A stretch of DNA of 64,000 nt from Paragonimus westermani (Eukaryota; Platyhelminthes; Trematoda; Plagiorchiida; Troglotrematidae), in contig QNGE01002667.1 of NCBI GenBank assembly GCA_008508345.1, positions 4,896 to 68,895 of the forward strand, given 5' to 3'. The translations under genes and the position numbers were made by a program. Position 1 is the first letter of the stretch. Every line of letters starts with the position of its first letter. Of this stretch, positions 34,251 through 46,320 are shown one piece after another. Below the pieces are notes generated by a model. It was given only the letters and a program-made list of their open reading frames with translations, did not search any database and was not told the DNA's origin.

Positions 34251-36774
34251 CTTCTAGAGAGATTACGCCTGCTACCGCCCTCCTTTATGGAGGACCGTTT
34301 CTCATCCGTCTGAGCGTTCGCGACCAATTAGATCTAGTCGTTGAACATTTGATGCTAAGAATCTGACAGAAAATGTTCACAATTAAGGCGTATATTTTCC
34401 ACCCATTAATTGTGTAAATCCAATGTGCCATACAGTTTTTCGGATCCAGTGTCCGTTTTAATACCATAAGTATAGGGGGTGAGTATGCTGATTACGGTGA
34501 GCCCGAATGTATGCAGTGCCCGTTCATCTGAATGTTTTAATCACGTAATATCAAGAAGAGCTATTTTTCCGTCATGGACTGAGTTCATTGGAGCTGGGAA
34601 AAGTCTTCTGTTCGAAGGCGAAGTGAGAAATGAGTACACAAGCCGTCTCTTATCTAAATGATATGAGAGAAACGGTCAATCAGCCAATTTGATGGATAAT
34701 CCGTCCAAATCTGCCCACGTACCTATCTATTCACCATGCTAAACGCGCTTCAGGCCATACTTGGGGAAAATGGAACACGTCGTTATGACCGGATAGCGCT
34801 TTGTTTCATACACGTAGATAGCCAATCATTTTGGAAAACTCAATGCACCGAACTGGCCAATCAGCGTAATCAGTGGACGCATACTTTTTGTGAAGCTATT
34901 CCGGCAGTTGTCGCAAAATCGGTGATTGGTACAGATTTTCGTATTTAGAAGGTACATTATTGTTAAACTTTTCTGACATTTATAATGAGGATTCTTCGGT
35001 TGAAAGTTAACAATGTCGCCGTGAGTTCATAACTGTTTTTATGCCTTGTTAGTGCTGGGAAGATAAATGAATTTTAACGTTTCCTCGGTCAGCATGCGCA
35101 CTGGGCCTTCGACTTACCAGAAGATATTAGTCTGTTTTAAAACTGATCCAGAGGCTGATTTCCTGGAGTTTTATTGTCATAATTCTTTTTGTTTTGAACG
35201 GAATAGGAGAAACGCCACTTGTAAACACGACAAAAATGTTGGGAAACATAAGATAGCTTGATCTGTCCGCCCAACGAATTACACATGGAAGTAATCGGTC
35301 ACTTATGACAAAATGGAAACAAGTAGTATGGCCATCCTTTAACAAAGTTTCAGATTCACTTGTCTTCTTAGGCTCACCAGGTACAGGTGCTAAATGCGCA
35401 CAAATTTGAGGTTGGAAATTTTTGGTTACGAACCGTGGTTCTTATGACTGCGACTATCAGTTTTGTATGCACAGGACTTAGAAAAAATCAGAAAACGTTG
35501 CGTGTACTATAAACTCATATTTCTGCAAACGCTTTTAGTATAATTCAAATCACTCACTGTAACAAAGTGTAGTTATGTAACTGGCAGTTACAAGACATCA
35601 TTATGAAGTAGACAAAATTGCACACACTAAACCGTGAGTTACAAAATAGTAAACCGTTGTGGAAAATTCATTACTAATCACGTGCAATATGAATGAAGAT
35701 TTCCTACTTGGTATAAGCCTCGCAATTTGAAAATAGCAATGTAGGCGAAACACTTCACTCAGTTTCATCTGAGAAGTGACAGATTAACAGGCAAGTAGGA
35801 AATAGACTCATCCAGAGAAATCGATAGTATAGGGTTGCCATGGCAACGAAATTCGAACTGTGCGTGAGGCATAGCGTCTCCCTTACGTATACCCGTTTGT
35901 AAGGAAGTGTATTATAGTACGTTTTTGCCTATGATTAAGTCATTCAGTTTTTTGCGGAATTGGATGACCGTCGATTTTTCTTAGATAGTTCATCCTGACT
36001 AAAAGAGTCCGGCGTAGTTCAACCTAAGACAGTTCACCTCAAGACGATTCACAACATTAAACGTCTCGGAAAAAGGACTTCTGTTACACCAAAAGTTACA
36101 ATAGTGTGCAAACAAATTTGTGAAATTAAATGGAGTTGTAACCAGTATTTAATTACATTCTTCCAGCTCCCGGTATGCCGTCTACTTTGTGAACGTTCAA
36201 TCGAGGGCATGTCGTACGGTACGATTAGTACGGTGAGGAAATATCAGACTTATGGTACCTCGCCGAGTTTCCAGCTGTTGAGATGCTCATACGCTGGTGC
36301 TGTATTCGTACTGTTATGCAAGCCGATGTTTTCGTTTTGGATATCCCATGAGCTGCATTATCCGTAGGCAATCAACATCATGCTAGAACCGATGTGTTCT
36401 GCGTATACTTAAAACCATGGCTATGAAAGTACAAGTTAAACCTTGTCTTTTGGTTACATCCACGGTAACTGGATATAAAGTCAAATTCACATGGCGTATC
36501 AAGAAAGGGGAAAAACAAGTGATGTTTTGTCTGGCTTGGTGAAAGAGAAGGAACTCCAGCTCAGATGGAAAGCACAACCTTGATGTCGATCGCGACCCAG
36601 ATTGTACACAATCTACAGATCAGCCCTGTCATATTTGAGGCAATACCCATAGGATAAGGTGGACTAAGCTTTTCACTGTTTACTACTGTGTATTCACTCG
36701 CGTTTGTGTTGGTCATGTAAGCATATGGGGCATTCATTCGAACAAATCTCTCACCACACTTCTTCAGGCAATCC
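34251..36774. other. unassigned stretch, possible PLE scrap at 35836
   Basis: A shared GCCATGGCAACGAAATT string at about 35838-35854 also occurs at the PLE C-terminus near 29223. That hints at a PLE scrap, but too little is legible. The remainder has no recognisable gene or repeat. Confidence 0.25.
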
Positions 36775-37000
36775 TACAATCTGAGTGTTGCACACTACCG
36801 AGTGTGTTGGAGCGTTTAAATGCGAGAATTTGGACTTGCCTAACGTGAAACCGATGGCACAGTAATTGGTATGATTGTCGCACGATAACGCTGACTGGAG
36901 TTCTACTCGGGATCGTGATGCGGATACGCACTAGTGTTGAGCTCTAACCACAGGTAGTCTATAGTTCGGTAGTCCTTTCAGATAGGACTCGACCGAAGAC
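36775..37000 (+). repeat. ribozyme SINE-like element, decayed copy 7
   Basis: Landmarks in order: a counterpart of TTGAGCGTTCGGATTTC, a counterpart of TGCCTGATGTGAGGTGAATGG (TGCCTAACGTGAAACCGATGG), GACTGGAGTTC, then TACGCACTAGTGTTGAGCTCT in place of the ribozyme start. The core CTGACGA and GAAA are lost. Old copy. Confidence 0.55.
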
Positions 37001-40000
37001 AGGACAGCCATCAAGTCTGGATGACGTGCAGTTTGCAGTTTTCCCACAAAGAATGCAATGTTGATCATTATTTATCGAAGCTTTCCTGATTCCGTGAACA
37101 ATATAACTTTGAGACAATTCTAGTCAGGTTTGATCAGATTTTGTTTGTTTAGTTCAAACCAGAGATGGTCTTCGCAGTTTTGTTGTGGGATGACACGGGT
37201 GTGCGTCAATAAAGTTATCAATGGTAAGAGTTAAAACAAACGAAACTGTAACCACTTTGGAGTTGTTTATAAGTGATGTATGCCATGAAAAAGTTAGTAC
37301 AAGTGTTTCAGTAGCGTCTGCACCTGGTAAATTTCCCAGACTTGTGGTTTTGATCCGTTTAAATTTTAGTGCATTTGGCCTACAACGACGCTGTCACGCA
37401 GGTCACTAGGGGTACGGCATCCACTTTTGTAGAAACGATGCGATAGCTGTAGGTAGAACGATTTTGACAAGATATTACCTAACCCCTACAACGACAGCTC
37501 CTTACTGAATAACATCTACTTTAGTGACCGACACCGTCTCCTTTTTCTTTCAGACTCTCATTTCGGTTCAGTCTCTATCACCATGATCTTTAACCGATGT
37601 GACGATCGTAGTCTCAGGTCTTGTCACTTGAGTCTCTGTGTGAACATAAATGGCATTGTTTTTTTTCAAGTGTGAATACTTACTGGTCATTCAATAAAGT
37701 TGATCTTTCAGAAACCCTAGTGTTATGTCGTGGTTAGGTCTGCGCAAGTAACGAATCGATGTTCTCTTTTTCTCTAACGTTATGCCGTATGTGAACCTCG
37801 CGTTGTGTTTCGATGTGACCGATCGCGTAACCTTGTCAGTCGTCTGTGAGTTCGTTTGTTTTTCGTTCGTCGACTGTCCAGTCTGTGTTATGGGCACCAT
37901 AATAATAAAAACACCGTGAATCAGGAGCATCATGACTGATAACGAGATCGATTCCCAGTGTATCGCAGGATTTCGAAGTTATTTGCGAACCAGTAGCATC
38001 AGGCCAAAGAAAACTTGGAAGTAGTTCACTTGGCTATAGGGGGAAGACCAACGAAGCAGGCTATCCAGATACTGGGTAGGTAATAGTGTATCAAGTGTAC
38101 TAATCGTCTTCACGAAGAAAACAAACAAAACTTCCATAAATTGCAACATTGTGATCGTATGGAACTTTCTACATTCTTATGGATGCATTGCAGCCACTTG
38201 AACCGTCAGCCATATTCTTATTCCCAATTTTTGTCGCATAAATCCATACCACTTAACGGATGAGTTAAGAAAGGTTGACATCCATGTCCACGTCGCTGAG
38301 CTTCAATATGGTTTGAATGTGAACTCAGGGCAGGGAGGACCGTCAAGCAGCAACTTCCCAATGACTACGATAAGAATAGGTTTACAATAAATTGCTTTAC
38401 AACATTTCAAGTTAAATTGTTCTAATATATCAGAATAGAAATAGTGACATACAACTGGACTGCAGGCCAGAATGAAACCATCGATTTCCCTGACCATTAT
38501 AAGCGGCTACTATATAAGGTGTATTGTATCCGCAACTGCCAATATATCGTGATCAATGCATAATATGGTTATGTTTAAACATTTTTCACTTATTGTCCCT
38601 CCCAATTAGTGTCAGATATCAGGAGAATACACTGAAAGCAATAAAAGGCTTGCTAAAAAGTAAAGCGTAAAAACTAAGGCTTAAACACGCTAAATAGCGC
38701 ATCATTTTTGTCATACGTAAAATTATTTTTAATACGAAACCAGTGCATACTGTCCTACAGCAAGTATAAGCACGTAAAAACCCAACTCCTAAACTTAAAC
38801 AACATCCTGTCCTTTTAAGTTCCGATTGAACGGTCCATTAAAGAATGAGTAATTTCAAAACCCTATTAGCATGGATGTTTTTCCGCACCAAGCTTGTTGA
38901 TAATGTTGTCCTGTCCACATACTTTTCAACACAATAAAAATATAACGTCCGAGTACGTGACTTGTGCGTAAAGCCGGAATTATTCTGTCTGGCCAGATAT
39001 TATATTCATTAAACTAGTGAATTGTGTTACAAGGTAGCAATATGCCTACCACGCTTTATCAATGAGCCAGTATTGTTAGATTTTTTCAAAATAATGTTTA
39101 CCAACGTTCATTTTACGGAGTCCATAAAATGAACAATGTAATGAGTAAAAAAACGGTGTCCAGCGAATATTTGTCTTTTTTGCTATTTTGCGAAACTGAT
39201 TCACTTTTTTTGTGAATCCCGACAACTTAAATTCACTCATGTATCTCGGTTGTCAGGTTGTAAGCGCGTGCCAGAAAGCTTCTATGAGCACAACTTGCAC
39301 CGGATTCCACACGATAATATACACTTTCGCGCCCATTTTTTCCTATAAGCTGTGTTTTCTCAAAGCTCGTTGTGCTTATTGGCAGAAATTTTAGTTTAAA
39401 CAGTTCATATTATTGTCGGCCGGAAATTACTTTCTTTCAAATCTTCTAAAAAAGTTTCTTCAAACATATACCTCCTGGGTCCACAATAAGCCTTTTCTCA
39501 TAATGTTGTGCAAACAAACTAACTAATGTTGAACTGTACGTGATGTTTCAGGAATCCAATCAACAATCATCAAGGGCAGTCAGCCAACATCCTTATACAA
39601 ATTGTGTTGTTTGCTTTGACATATTTGTGATAACGTTCCACAACCTTTCGAACACTGATTCTACAAGTCACCCACGCAGTTTTTGTCATGATCTCCGAGG
39701 ACGGAGTATCATAACACCACAACACATAGCTATCCGAATTTCCCCGTAAACTTGTGAACAGGTTCTCCGAAATATAAAATACGATCTGTTTGATAAGTTT
39801 TTGGTGACCCGGGCTTCTTATCTGAGTTTTTTTTAAATTACTCTTACAATTTTAAGGAATGGTGACCTCTGAAACAGCTAGTAAATATTGAGATATTTTT
39901 CGTAATGTAATTTTTAGATAAAACTTGCTTGCACGTTATATCACCTGAGGGCACCCGATTGTATTTGCTCCATGTTCAATCGTATTAAAGAAACAACCTA

Positions 40001-43000
40001 ATCAATAGCATTTACTCACTCTTGTATTTAAAAAATTGATTTAACGATTTGACTGTTTTTATTGTCTCCACCGACAAGTCTTCAACACCAGCGTTTTCCT
40101 CACTTGTCTTTGAATGGAATATCCTCCTGCAGAGAGTTAGTGTTAAAACACCCCCTTTTAGGATGTAAATAAATGTACACCAGATGTTGTTTACTGCATA
40201 CTTCACAAACGACAACATTATTTTAAGTTGCACGCACGTCGTGTTAGAACAAACAACATTTAAGAAACACAACGAATTTTGTTTTCCCAGCAAATATTGT
40301 CACAAAGAACAGTAACAATCCGTGGTGGACGAATATGAACTGCTTGCATTAGAAAACAAACAATGTAAACAGCTTGTTGCAAAAAATAAGTGATTACCAG
40401 AAAAAATTGCTATAAAAAACTTTCTTATTACCACAAAATCATCTCAAACGACTGAAGAGTGATCATGCTTTCCTGTTGGTTTCAGCCTTTTTTCGTCGAT
40501 AATCGCGAACTTCAAATAATGGGAGATACCTGTGCACTTCATAATCGACTAGAAGGCTGATAATGACAACCATAATAACCATAATTTCAGAAATGATCTC
40601 ATAAGTGTGATTGATGTCAGTTTATATATGGATATTAATACAAACGTCTTATGTCAGAAAAGATCAGACGAAAATTGTACATTTCTCAGGAATTTCGATG
40701 TGAACAATGTTACCCACTATGGTGATTGAGAAGCTGAGCTGTTGCAGTGTTCAGATGCTTCCTTTCATTTCTGGGAAAGTTGTGGTTGCTCTGTTTGTTA
40801 CTCAGTGAAGTGAAATTAAAAAAGAATTAAATGATTAACTCATCCGCATTAATATGTTTGTGCATGTCTGTTAACATTGTTCTTATTGATGGGACTTGAT
40901 TATTTCTCTCTGGAGAGGCAGGATTTAAAAAGCTTGACATCCTTACTCTTCCCCTCAAAGTGCGTATTAATATCAAATTGGAACTTAGGCAACCGTATAG
41001 GTCAGAACTGTACGATAACCATCCACGAAAATTCACCTAGACTGGGAGTCTTTTGCCAGTCACCAATGACATTGTTCTAAGTGCGTACTTGTTCTGTGCT
41101 GCCAAATTGAACAGTCTGACTGATAAACCTACAATTACGTGACCATGGTGATTGCTTTAATTTGAAATGTGTCGCCGATATTCTAACGACAAGAAAGGAA
41201 CGATACGTATGTTTTGTGTGCAGTTGTATGTAGCCAGTGTACAAAAGGAAATTTATTCGGATTGCTTTTGCCAGTCCTACATGGTCAGCTGACCAGTATA
41301 AACAGATGGTGAACATGGACGTTTCAGACTGTTCTTTGGTGTTTACCGTTACCAGAGCACCTAGATATAAACCAGCTAGTCGAATTTGCACCTGACTTTC
41401 CTACATTTAACCCATGGCTCACACATTCTCTCCAGACAGTTGAAATAAGTGGTAACAGAGGGAACAAATTCAGAATGCTTGTTACCGCCGATGTGGGGAA
41501 CCTAATTTTGCGACAACCGTGATTCGCAAACAAACTGCACAGAAAATTATATTCCGTCATAATGGAGGACTGTAGGACCGGGTTTGACATTACTAAAGTC
41601 CAACTGTAGTAGATTAGATGTGAGTTTAAAAGACTTGAGTGATGATATCCAGCATGGGCCTTGTCAGCATTGAACACGGGAACATTTGGAAGTAGCATTC
41701 TAAAGAGAATTCATACTTGGTGACATAGTGGTAGGAAGTACAAAGGTTGACAGGGTATTTCTTAAGCAGGTCGCATCTCATGTGTGTTAATTAACAAGAA
41801 CTTTAACACTCTCAAGCAGTGCTTCTCAATTCTTCCACATGCACTCTGCAATTGAGTTGTAAGATCGCCCCATCTTTCAAAGATATTTCCTCTGCCACCA
41901 AACCACGCGAAACTGTTCTTCGCAAAAAAAAACAATCAAATACTGTTAAAAGATTCTAGAAAAAGTTTTGTTCACATAGTACTCAGCTTATCGTTTAATT
42001 TGAAAGTTGTCACCGACAGCCAACGCTGACTGAAACACATATCCTCTTTCCGAAGATCGAAAGCTATAAATCCCATGTACTAGGGCTATACATGCTTCCA
42101 TTATTCTTGCCACTGAAGCAAACAGATATCAGCATAACATGAATTTCTGTTCACAATCTTATGTAAAATTCTGTCTGCCGCCTATTCAGCGAAATCGTTG
42201 TGCCCAGTTTACTGTACTCTAACCGTGGAGACTTGATAACCGCCCGTCACATAGTTGCTATGACATGTCGAACTGAAACGTCAACCCAGGCTCGCCAGTA
42301 CTCATATCTTGATGGTAAAACGCTTTCTGATGTCATTTCTTTCCACAAACTGGGAGGACACTGCAGTATTTCGACGAGCCAAAGTCCCAATTCACTCACC
42401 AAGAGCATGGTTACTCTTAAATTTCTCACTATGTGATCCCAACGGAACGTGGAGCAGTTACAAAATAGACCGCATATTTCCTATAATCTTTGAAAATACT
42501 GCACTAACCTAGCTTGGGACCGACAGAAACACCCAAAGAAGAAAGCAAAAGACATAAGATAGGCTCGCTTCAACTCGACACTTAAAAATGTGCCAAGCAA
42601 AAATGTCTGTAGAAACTTCGAGTTAGTTAAACAAAAACCAAAATGGTGCAAGCGGAACGACTACAGTGATTGGAAAATTAGGTGAGTTGCTAAGACACGG
42701 CATGCATCACCTGTGTGTAACATGCTACACGATTGAAGAACATAACTCAAAGTGTATAGTAGTCCTCCTATAACAGGTGTACATAGATGTATACACCTAG
42801 AGCAGACAATCAGAAAAGCGCGACTACTAACAAGCACCTCAGAGAAGTCAACTGACTATTGGTCAATGCCGGTGCAGGACACATTCAGCGTTACCGTACG
42901 ACGTACAAATATAAACTCATATTGCACTCAGTTTTAGGAGCTACCCAATTGTGAAAAACCTTGTCATCGGATGAATTTGAACTGAGGTGACTAACTAACT

Positions 43001-43142
43001 ACCGGAACTATGAAGCCAAGCCGAGATCTCCGAAATTTAACAATTTATTCGTCTGTTGGTTTGAATCGGTCGAAAGTTCAGCTGTTTCGTAGTTGGGTCA
43101 CTTTTAGCCTGTTAAATTCACCAAACTGTTTATCACTAATAC
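37001..43142. other. long unassigned stretch
   Basis: 6.1 kb in which I see no element or gene I can name. The longest frames are 124 codons (41324-41698, minus), 104 codons (41077-41391, minus) and 78 codons (42200-42436, plus). None shows a family motif, though a diverged host exon cannot be excluded. Confidence 0.3.
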
Positions 43143-43155
43143 ATTTATTCTTTTG
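43143..43155. repeat. 13-bp target site duplication, left
   Basis: ATTTATTCTTTTG, identical to 44029-44041, flanks the PLE insertion. Confidence 0.8.
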
Positions 43156-44028
43156 AATAAAGAAGACAGTAGGCTGATGTTGCACGATTTATGTCCGGAC
43201 AAATTTCGCTGCATCTTTACGAGTGCATACTACAGACCATTTATATATCAGTATGAGAAAGAGAACAAGATACCAGAGAAAGCCAATTGTCAGAGTGCAC
43301 AATCACTGTCACTACCAAGGTAGCGACAACCCTACAAACAGTTGTTTCTGAACACACAACACGGGTTTGAACTTTCGGATTGCAATCGCTTCGGCATAAC
43401 GCAGTGTTCGCCTGTGTGACGTTGAGTAGATAACGCGAAATGCCGTTGTGGGGTCACATTGGTGTTGCGTCATTAGGATATGACGCGCAATGGACGATGC
43501 AGGCTCCTTGTTTCTATGCGCGGCTGTGACATCATGTGTTCGCGTAATCTGTTTCCTGACCCACTTCGGGATGTGCTCCGTGACCCTGGTTCGCAACTGG
43601 CGCTCAGTCCTGCCTATGTAGGATGCTCCGCATCTACATCGATATTCATAGATAAGGTTGGATTTGGCTGACTCAGGTACCGGTTGTTTCACACAGGGTG
43701 TCGGAATCCGGAATGTTCTGAACAGAATCACTGGAACCACTGCATTGTATGTTCTCGCGATAGAACTAACCAGACGATGGTGAATAAGTTGGCATACATC
43801 ATCACCCTTGATGGGAAGACGAAGAAATACCGGCTTTTTGGACACTGTGTCGGGTCGAATTCCTGTGTCGATGGGCTGTTTAAATCTTGTTTAAATCTCA
43901 TACAGACATATAAATGGTCTGTAGTATGCACTCGTAAAGATGCAGCGAAATTTGTCCGGACATAAATCGTGCAACATCAGCCTACTGTCTTCTTTATTGA
44001 AATTTTTGACGGGAAAAGAATGTTTCAA
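43156..44028 (-). mobile_element. 5'-truncated Penelope-like element insertion with inverted terminal repeats
   Basis: This is an 873-bp insertion bounded by a perfect 13-bp direct repeat. Terminal repeats 43156-43257 and 43897-43998 are inverted copies of 102 bp (coordinate sum 87154 throughout) with about two mismatches. Between them lies the nuclease frame in minus orientation. Beyond the right terminal repeat lie 30 extra bases (43999-44028) before the duplication. Terminal repeats in inverted order, a short tail and variable target duplications are known features of Penelope insertions. The reverse transcriptase is missing, so the copy is non-autonomous. It is the best-defined insertion in the window. 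Confidence 0.85.
43312..43845 (-). CDS. PLE GIY-YIG endonuclease domain, open frame
   Basis: 177 codons, uninterrupted. The linker is KKPVFLRLPIKGDDVCQLI, followed by a cysteine pair and the GIY-YIG core YEYRCRCGASYIGRTERQL at residues 66-84. EHIPKWV follows at 90-96, SSIARHIL at 117-124, FRVIY at 136-140, the glutamate of YAEAIAI at residue 152, and the end LCVQKQLF with LSLPW. In this family the domain cuts target DNA to prime reverse transcription. The listed start is a GTG; the frame really continues upstream to a stop near 43890, at the 5' truncation of the element. The protein is thus a domain fragment without reverse transcriptase, but every nuclease motif looks intact, unlike the other copies here. 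Confidence 0.8.
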   Translation of the reverse strand: MSKKPVFLRLPIKGDDVCQLIHHRLVSSIARTYNAVVPVILFRTFRIPTPCVKQPVPESAKSNLIYEYRCRCGASYIGRTERQLRTRVTEHIPKWVRKQITRTHDVTAAHRNKEPASSIARHILMTQHQCDPTTAFRVIYSTSHRRTLRYAEAIAIRKFKPVLCVQKQLFVGLSLPW

Positions 44029-44041
44029 ATTTATTCTTTTG
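44029..44041. repeat. 13-bp target site duplication, right
   Basis: Perfect copy of 43143-43155. Confidence 0.8.
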
Positions 44042-46089
44042 CCTTACTGTTTTTGTTTCATCCAAACCGTTTCAATTCTTATAATTCGAAATCTCGTTCC
44101 AGGAATTGCTTTACTGTTAATGTCGAATGATTTTCGCCCTGTTCATCTCTTGTGTGTCTGTAGTTTACTTTTGTTTTCGTAGTATTGCAATCGGCTTCGT
44201 TACTCGGTAAATAAACTACTAAACAGAACATTTACTAGAATAAAGTAACATCATTCAGGTCTGTATCGCTTAGTCATCCCATGTCCGAGTTTCCATGCTT
44301 CAAACTAACACTTGCTGGAAATGGAAAATCACAATAGTTAAAGATACCACTGGTGTAGAAGATAGAACTGAAATAAAACTCTTAATTAGTGTCATTAGTC
44401 CACTTGTGAACATCTTTAATATGCTTATATTGGTGGTCTAGTTTACAGACGCAGACGGTTATTCTAATGTGGTTAAGTTAATAATCAGCAAGATTTTGCT
44501 GACAAATGACACGATTTTATACATGCTTACGTTGAACAATCAGCCGTGATCTGTGACTCATTTAACTTGACAGTTTAAATTGTTCTTTTTAGTTTTCACC
44601 TCTTCCAATCATTGTGTAACTCATCAGTCTTTGAGCCACTAGGCTAGAGCAATACTGATGAGGTAACAATACCGAATTAATAGGGAACACGTTGTATGAA
44701 CAACAGCAAACCAAGATGGGTTCTTACGGTATGCTGCTGTTGCGAGTAGAACATTCTGATAACTGATAGCTTGCCCTGGCGCTGTTCTCACATCCCATTA
44801 TACAGTTCTTCAACTTTGATGAGCAGGGTTCATAAAGGTCGTAGGTACAGAATATCGGCAGGAAGAGAGTGAAAAATCCTACCAAAACCCTCGAGATGTG
44901 TGGGTATATAGAGAAGTTCAAATTGCGAAAGTTTTAGGTATTCGCGATCAACACAAAATTAAAAGCCCCAAATCTATGTACCACATGTGATACCCGAATG
45001 AGTTTATCTCTAATTCCTAACCTTGGGGTAAACACTTCAAGACTTATTTCCCAGGCCTTCTGACAACATGTTTGTCAATTCTTGTCCCCCATTTCTGTAT
45101 CAGATTGCTGATCCTGTCGAGAAAAACATGCAAAGGTCTCCCAGAAACATAATTTCTCAATAGCACCAAATATGTTATGTGAATTAACTAAGATCAAACT
45201 TTTTCTGTCCCCGGAATGACTTCGTAGGTCAATTGATGAAAAATACGTCCTGTAGAACCATGCAGTTCATGATGCTGGTTCGAATTCAGCCACAGTTTGA
45301 ATTTGTCACAATCCAACACCTTCATAATATGCCAGTCTGTCACACTACTCGTTAGTAAGATATAATACTTACGGAAACAATAGTGTAATTGGCAAAAAAA
45401 TATTAAAATGGTATACAAAATATAAAGGGTCCCAAATGTGATCTATCAGCACAGTATTATGCATACGCTATTTCTGAACAATGGTGAACATTCCCACGGC
45501 ATACAGCCTATAAATTGATCAATAAAGTCAATGTCGTTAAGTGGATTGGAAAAAACCAACAAAATACTTCCATCTGTATGGGTGAGTAATTCACTTAAAT
45601 TGGTTATCACGTTCAGGCTGAGAGACACGCTCCCAGTAAAACCTAAACCAATGCTGGTAGCAACAACTGGAAGTCCAGTTTTTTTATCGTTTCTTGATTT
45701 TGATAGGTTTGTTCTTGAGTTTACATCAGAACCATGCCTGTGAGCGTGAGAAGCTCACTAGCTACAAATGTAAACACACTCAGTTCCCACAGATGCTATG
45801 TGGAAACACACGCGTAGCTGGGCTAACATCCTTGATAGTATGCAAAGTGCATGCAAACAAAATTGAGTATAGTGGTTGAGAACACTCATTCCTAATCACA
45901 CTCGTCATGACAGGTTTCTACTCTGTGTGAATCCATTTTATGCGCAGGTGTTATGAGGCTTGAATTGATCTTAACCAAACATTCGTCATATTTGATCGTA
46001 TCTACCGCATCCACATAGGTCTTCTGGTCAGATTCCTTCGAAAAAAGTTACTGGACTCAATTTTTACTCCTTTTGTCGCTCTTCAGTAG
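44042..46089. other. unassigned stretch
   Basis: 2 kb without a legible gene or repeat. Confidence 0.3.
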
Positions 46090-46320
46090 TGCTTGAAGTA
46101 GAAATTCAACCACGCTTCCACGGGGCAACCGTGTTGAAATCTGTGCCATTGACCCCACGTTAGACACAACCTAATTATCGTATGCAAACGTTTAGCTATA
46201 TCCGCATGTAGTTAGTGCTTAGGTTGCTTAATCATATCTGGAAGTGGCGCAGTGACCGTCTTGTTAAGTACAGTCGGTGACCTCACGATTAGGAGTTCCC
46301 ATCAAACTGAAGTCACATCA
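46090..46320 (-). repeat. ribozyme SINE-like element, decayed copy 6
   Basis: Reverse orientation. GGGGCAACCGTGTTGA is the counterpart of TCAACACGGTTGCCTC in the tRNA-like segment. CAGTGACCGTCTTGTTAA and CTCACGATTAGGAGTTCC match the 5' block. The ribozyme part is missing or unrecognisable. Confidence 0.5.

Noticed and set aside
35838..35854. PLE fragment called from a shared GCCATGGCAACGAAATT string
   Set aside because: Only about 17 bases are shared with the PLE end near 29223; nothing around it is legible as PLE.
43480..43671. Plus-strand frames overlapping the PLE nuclease
   Set aside because: Shadows of the minus-strand nuclease frame.
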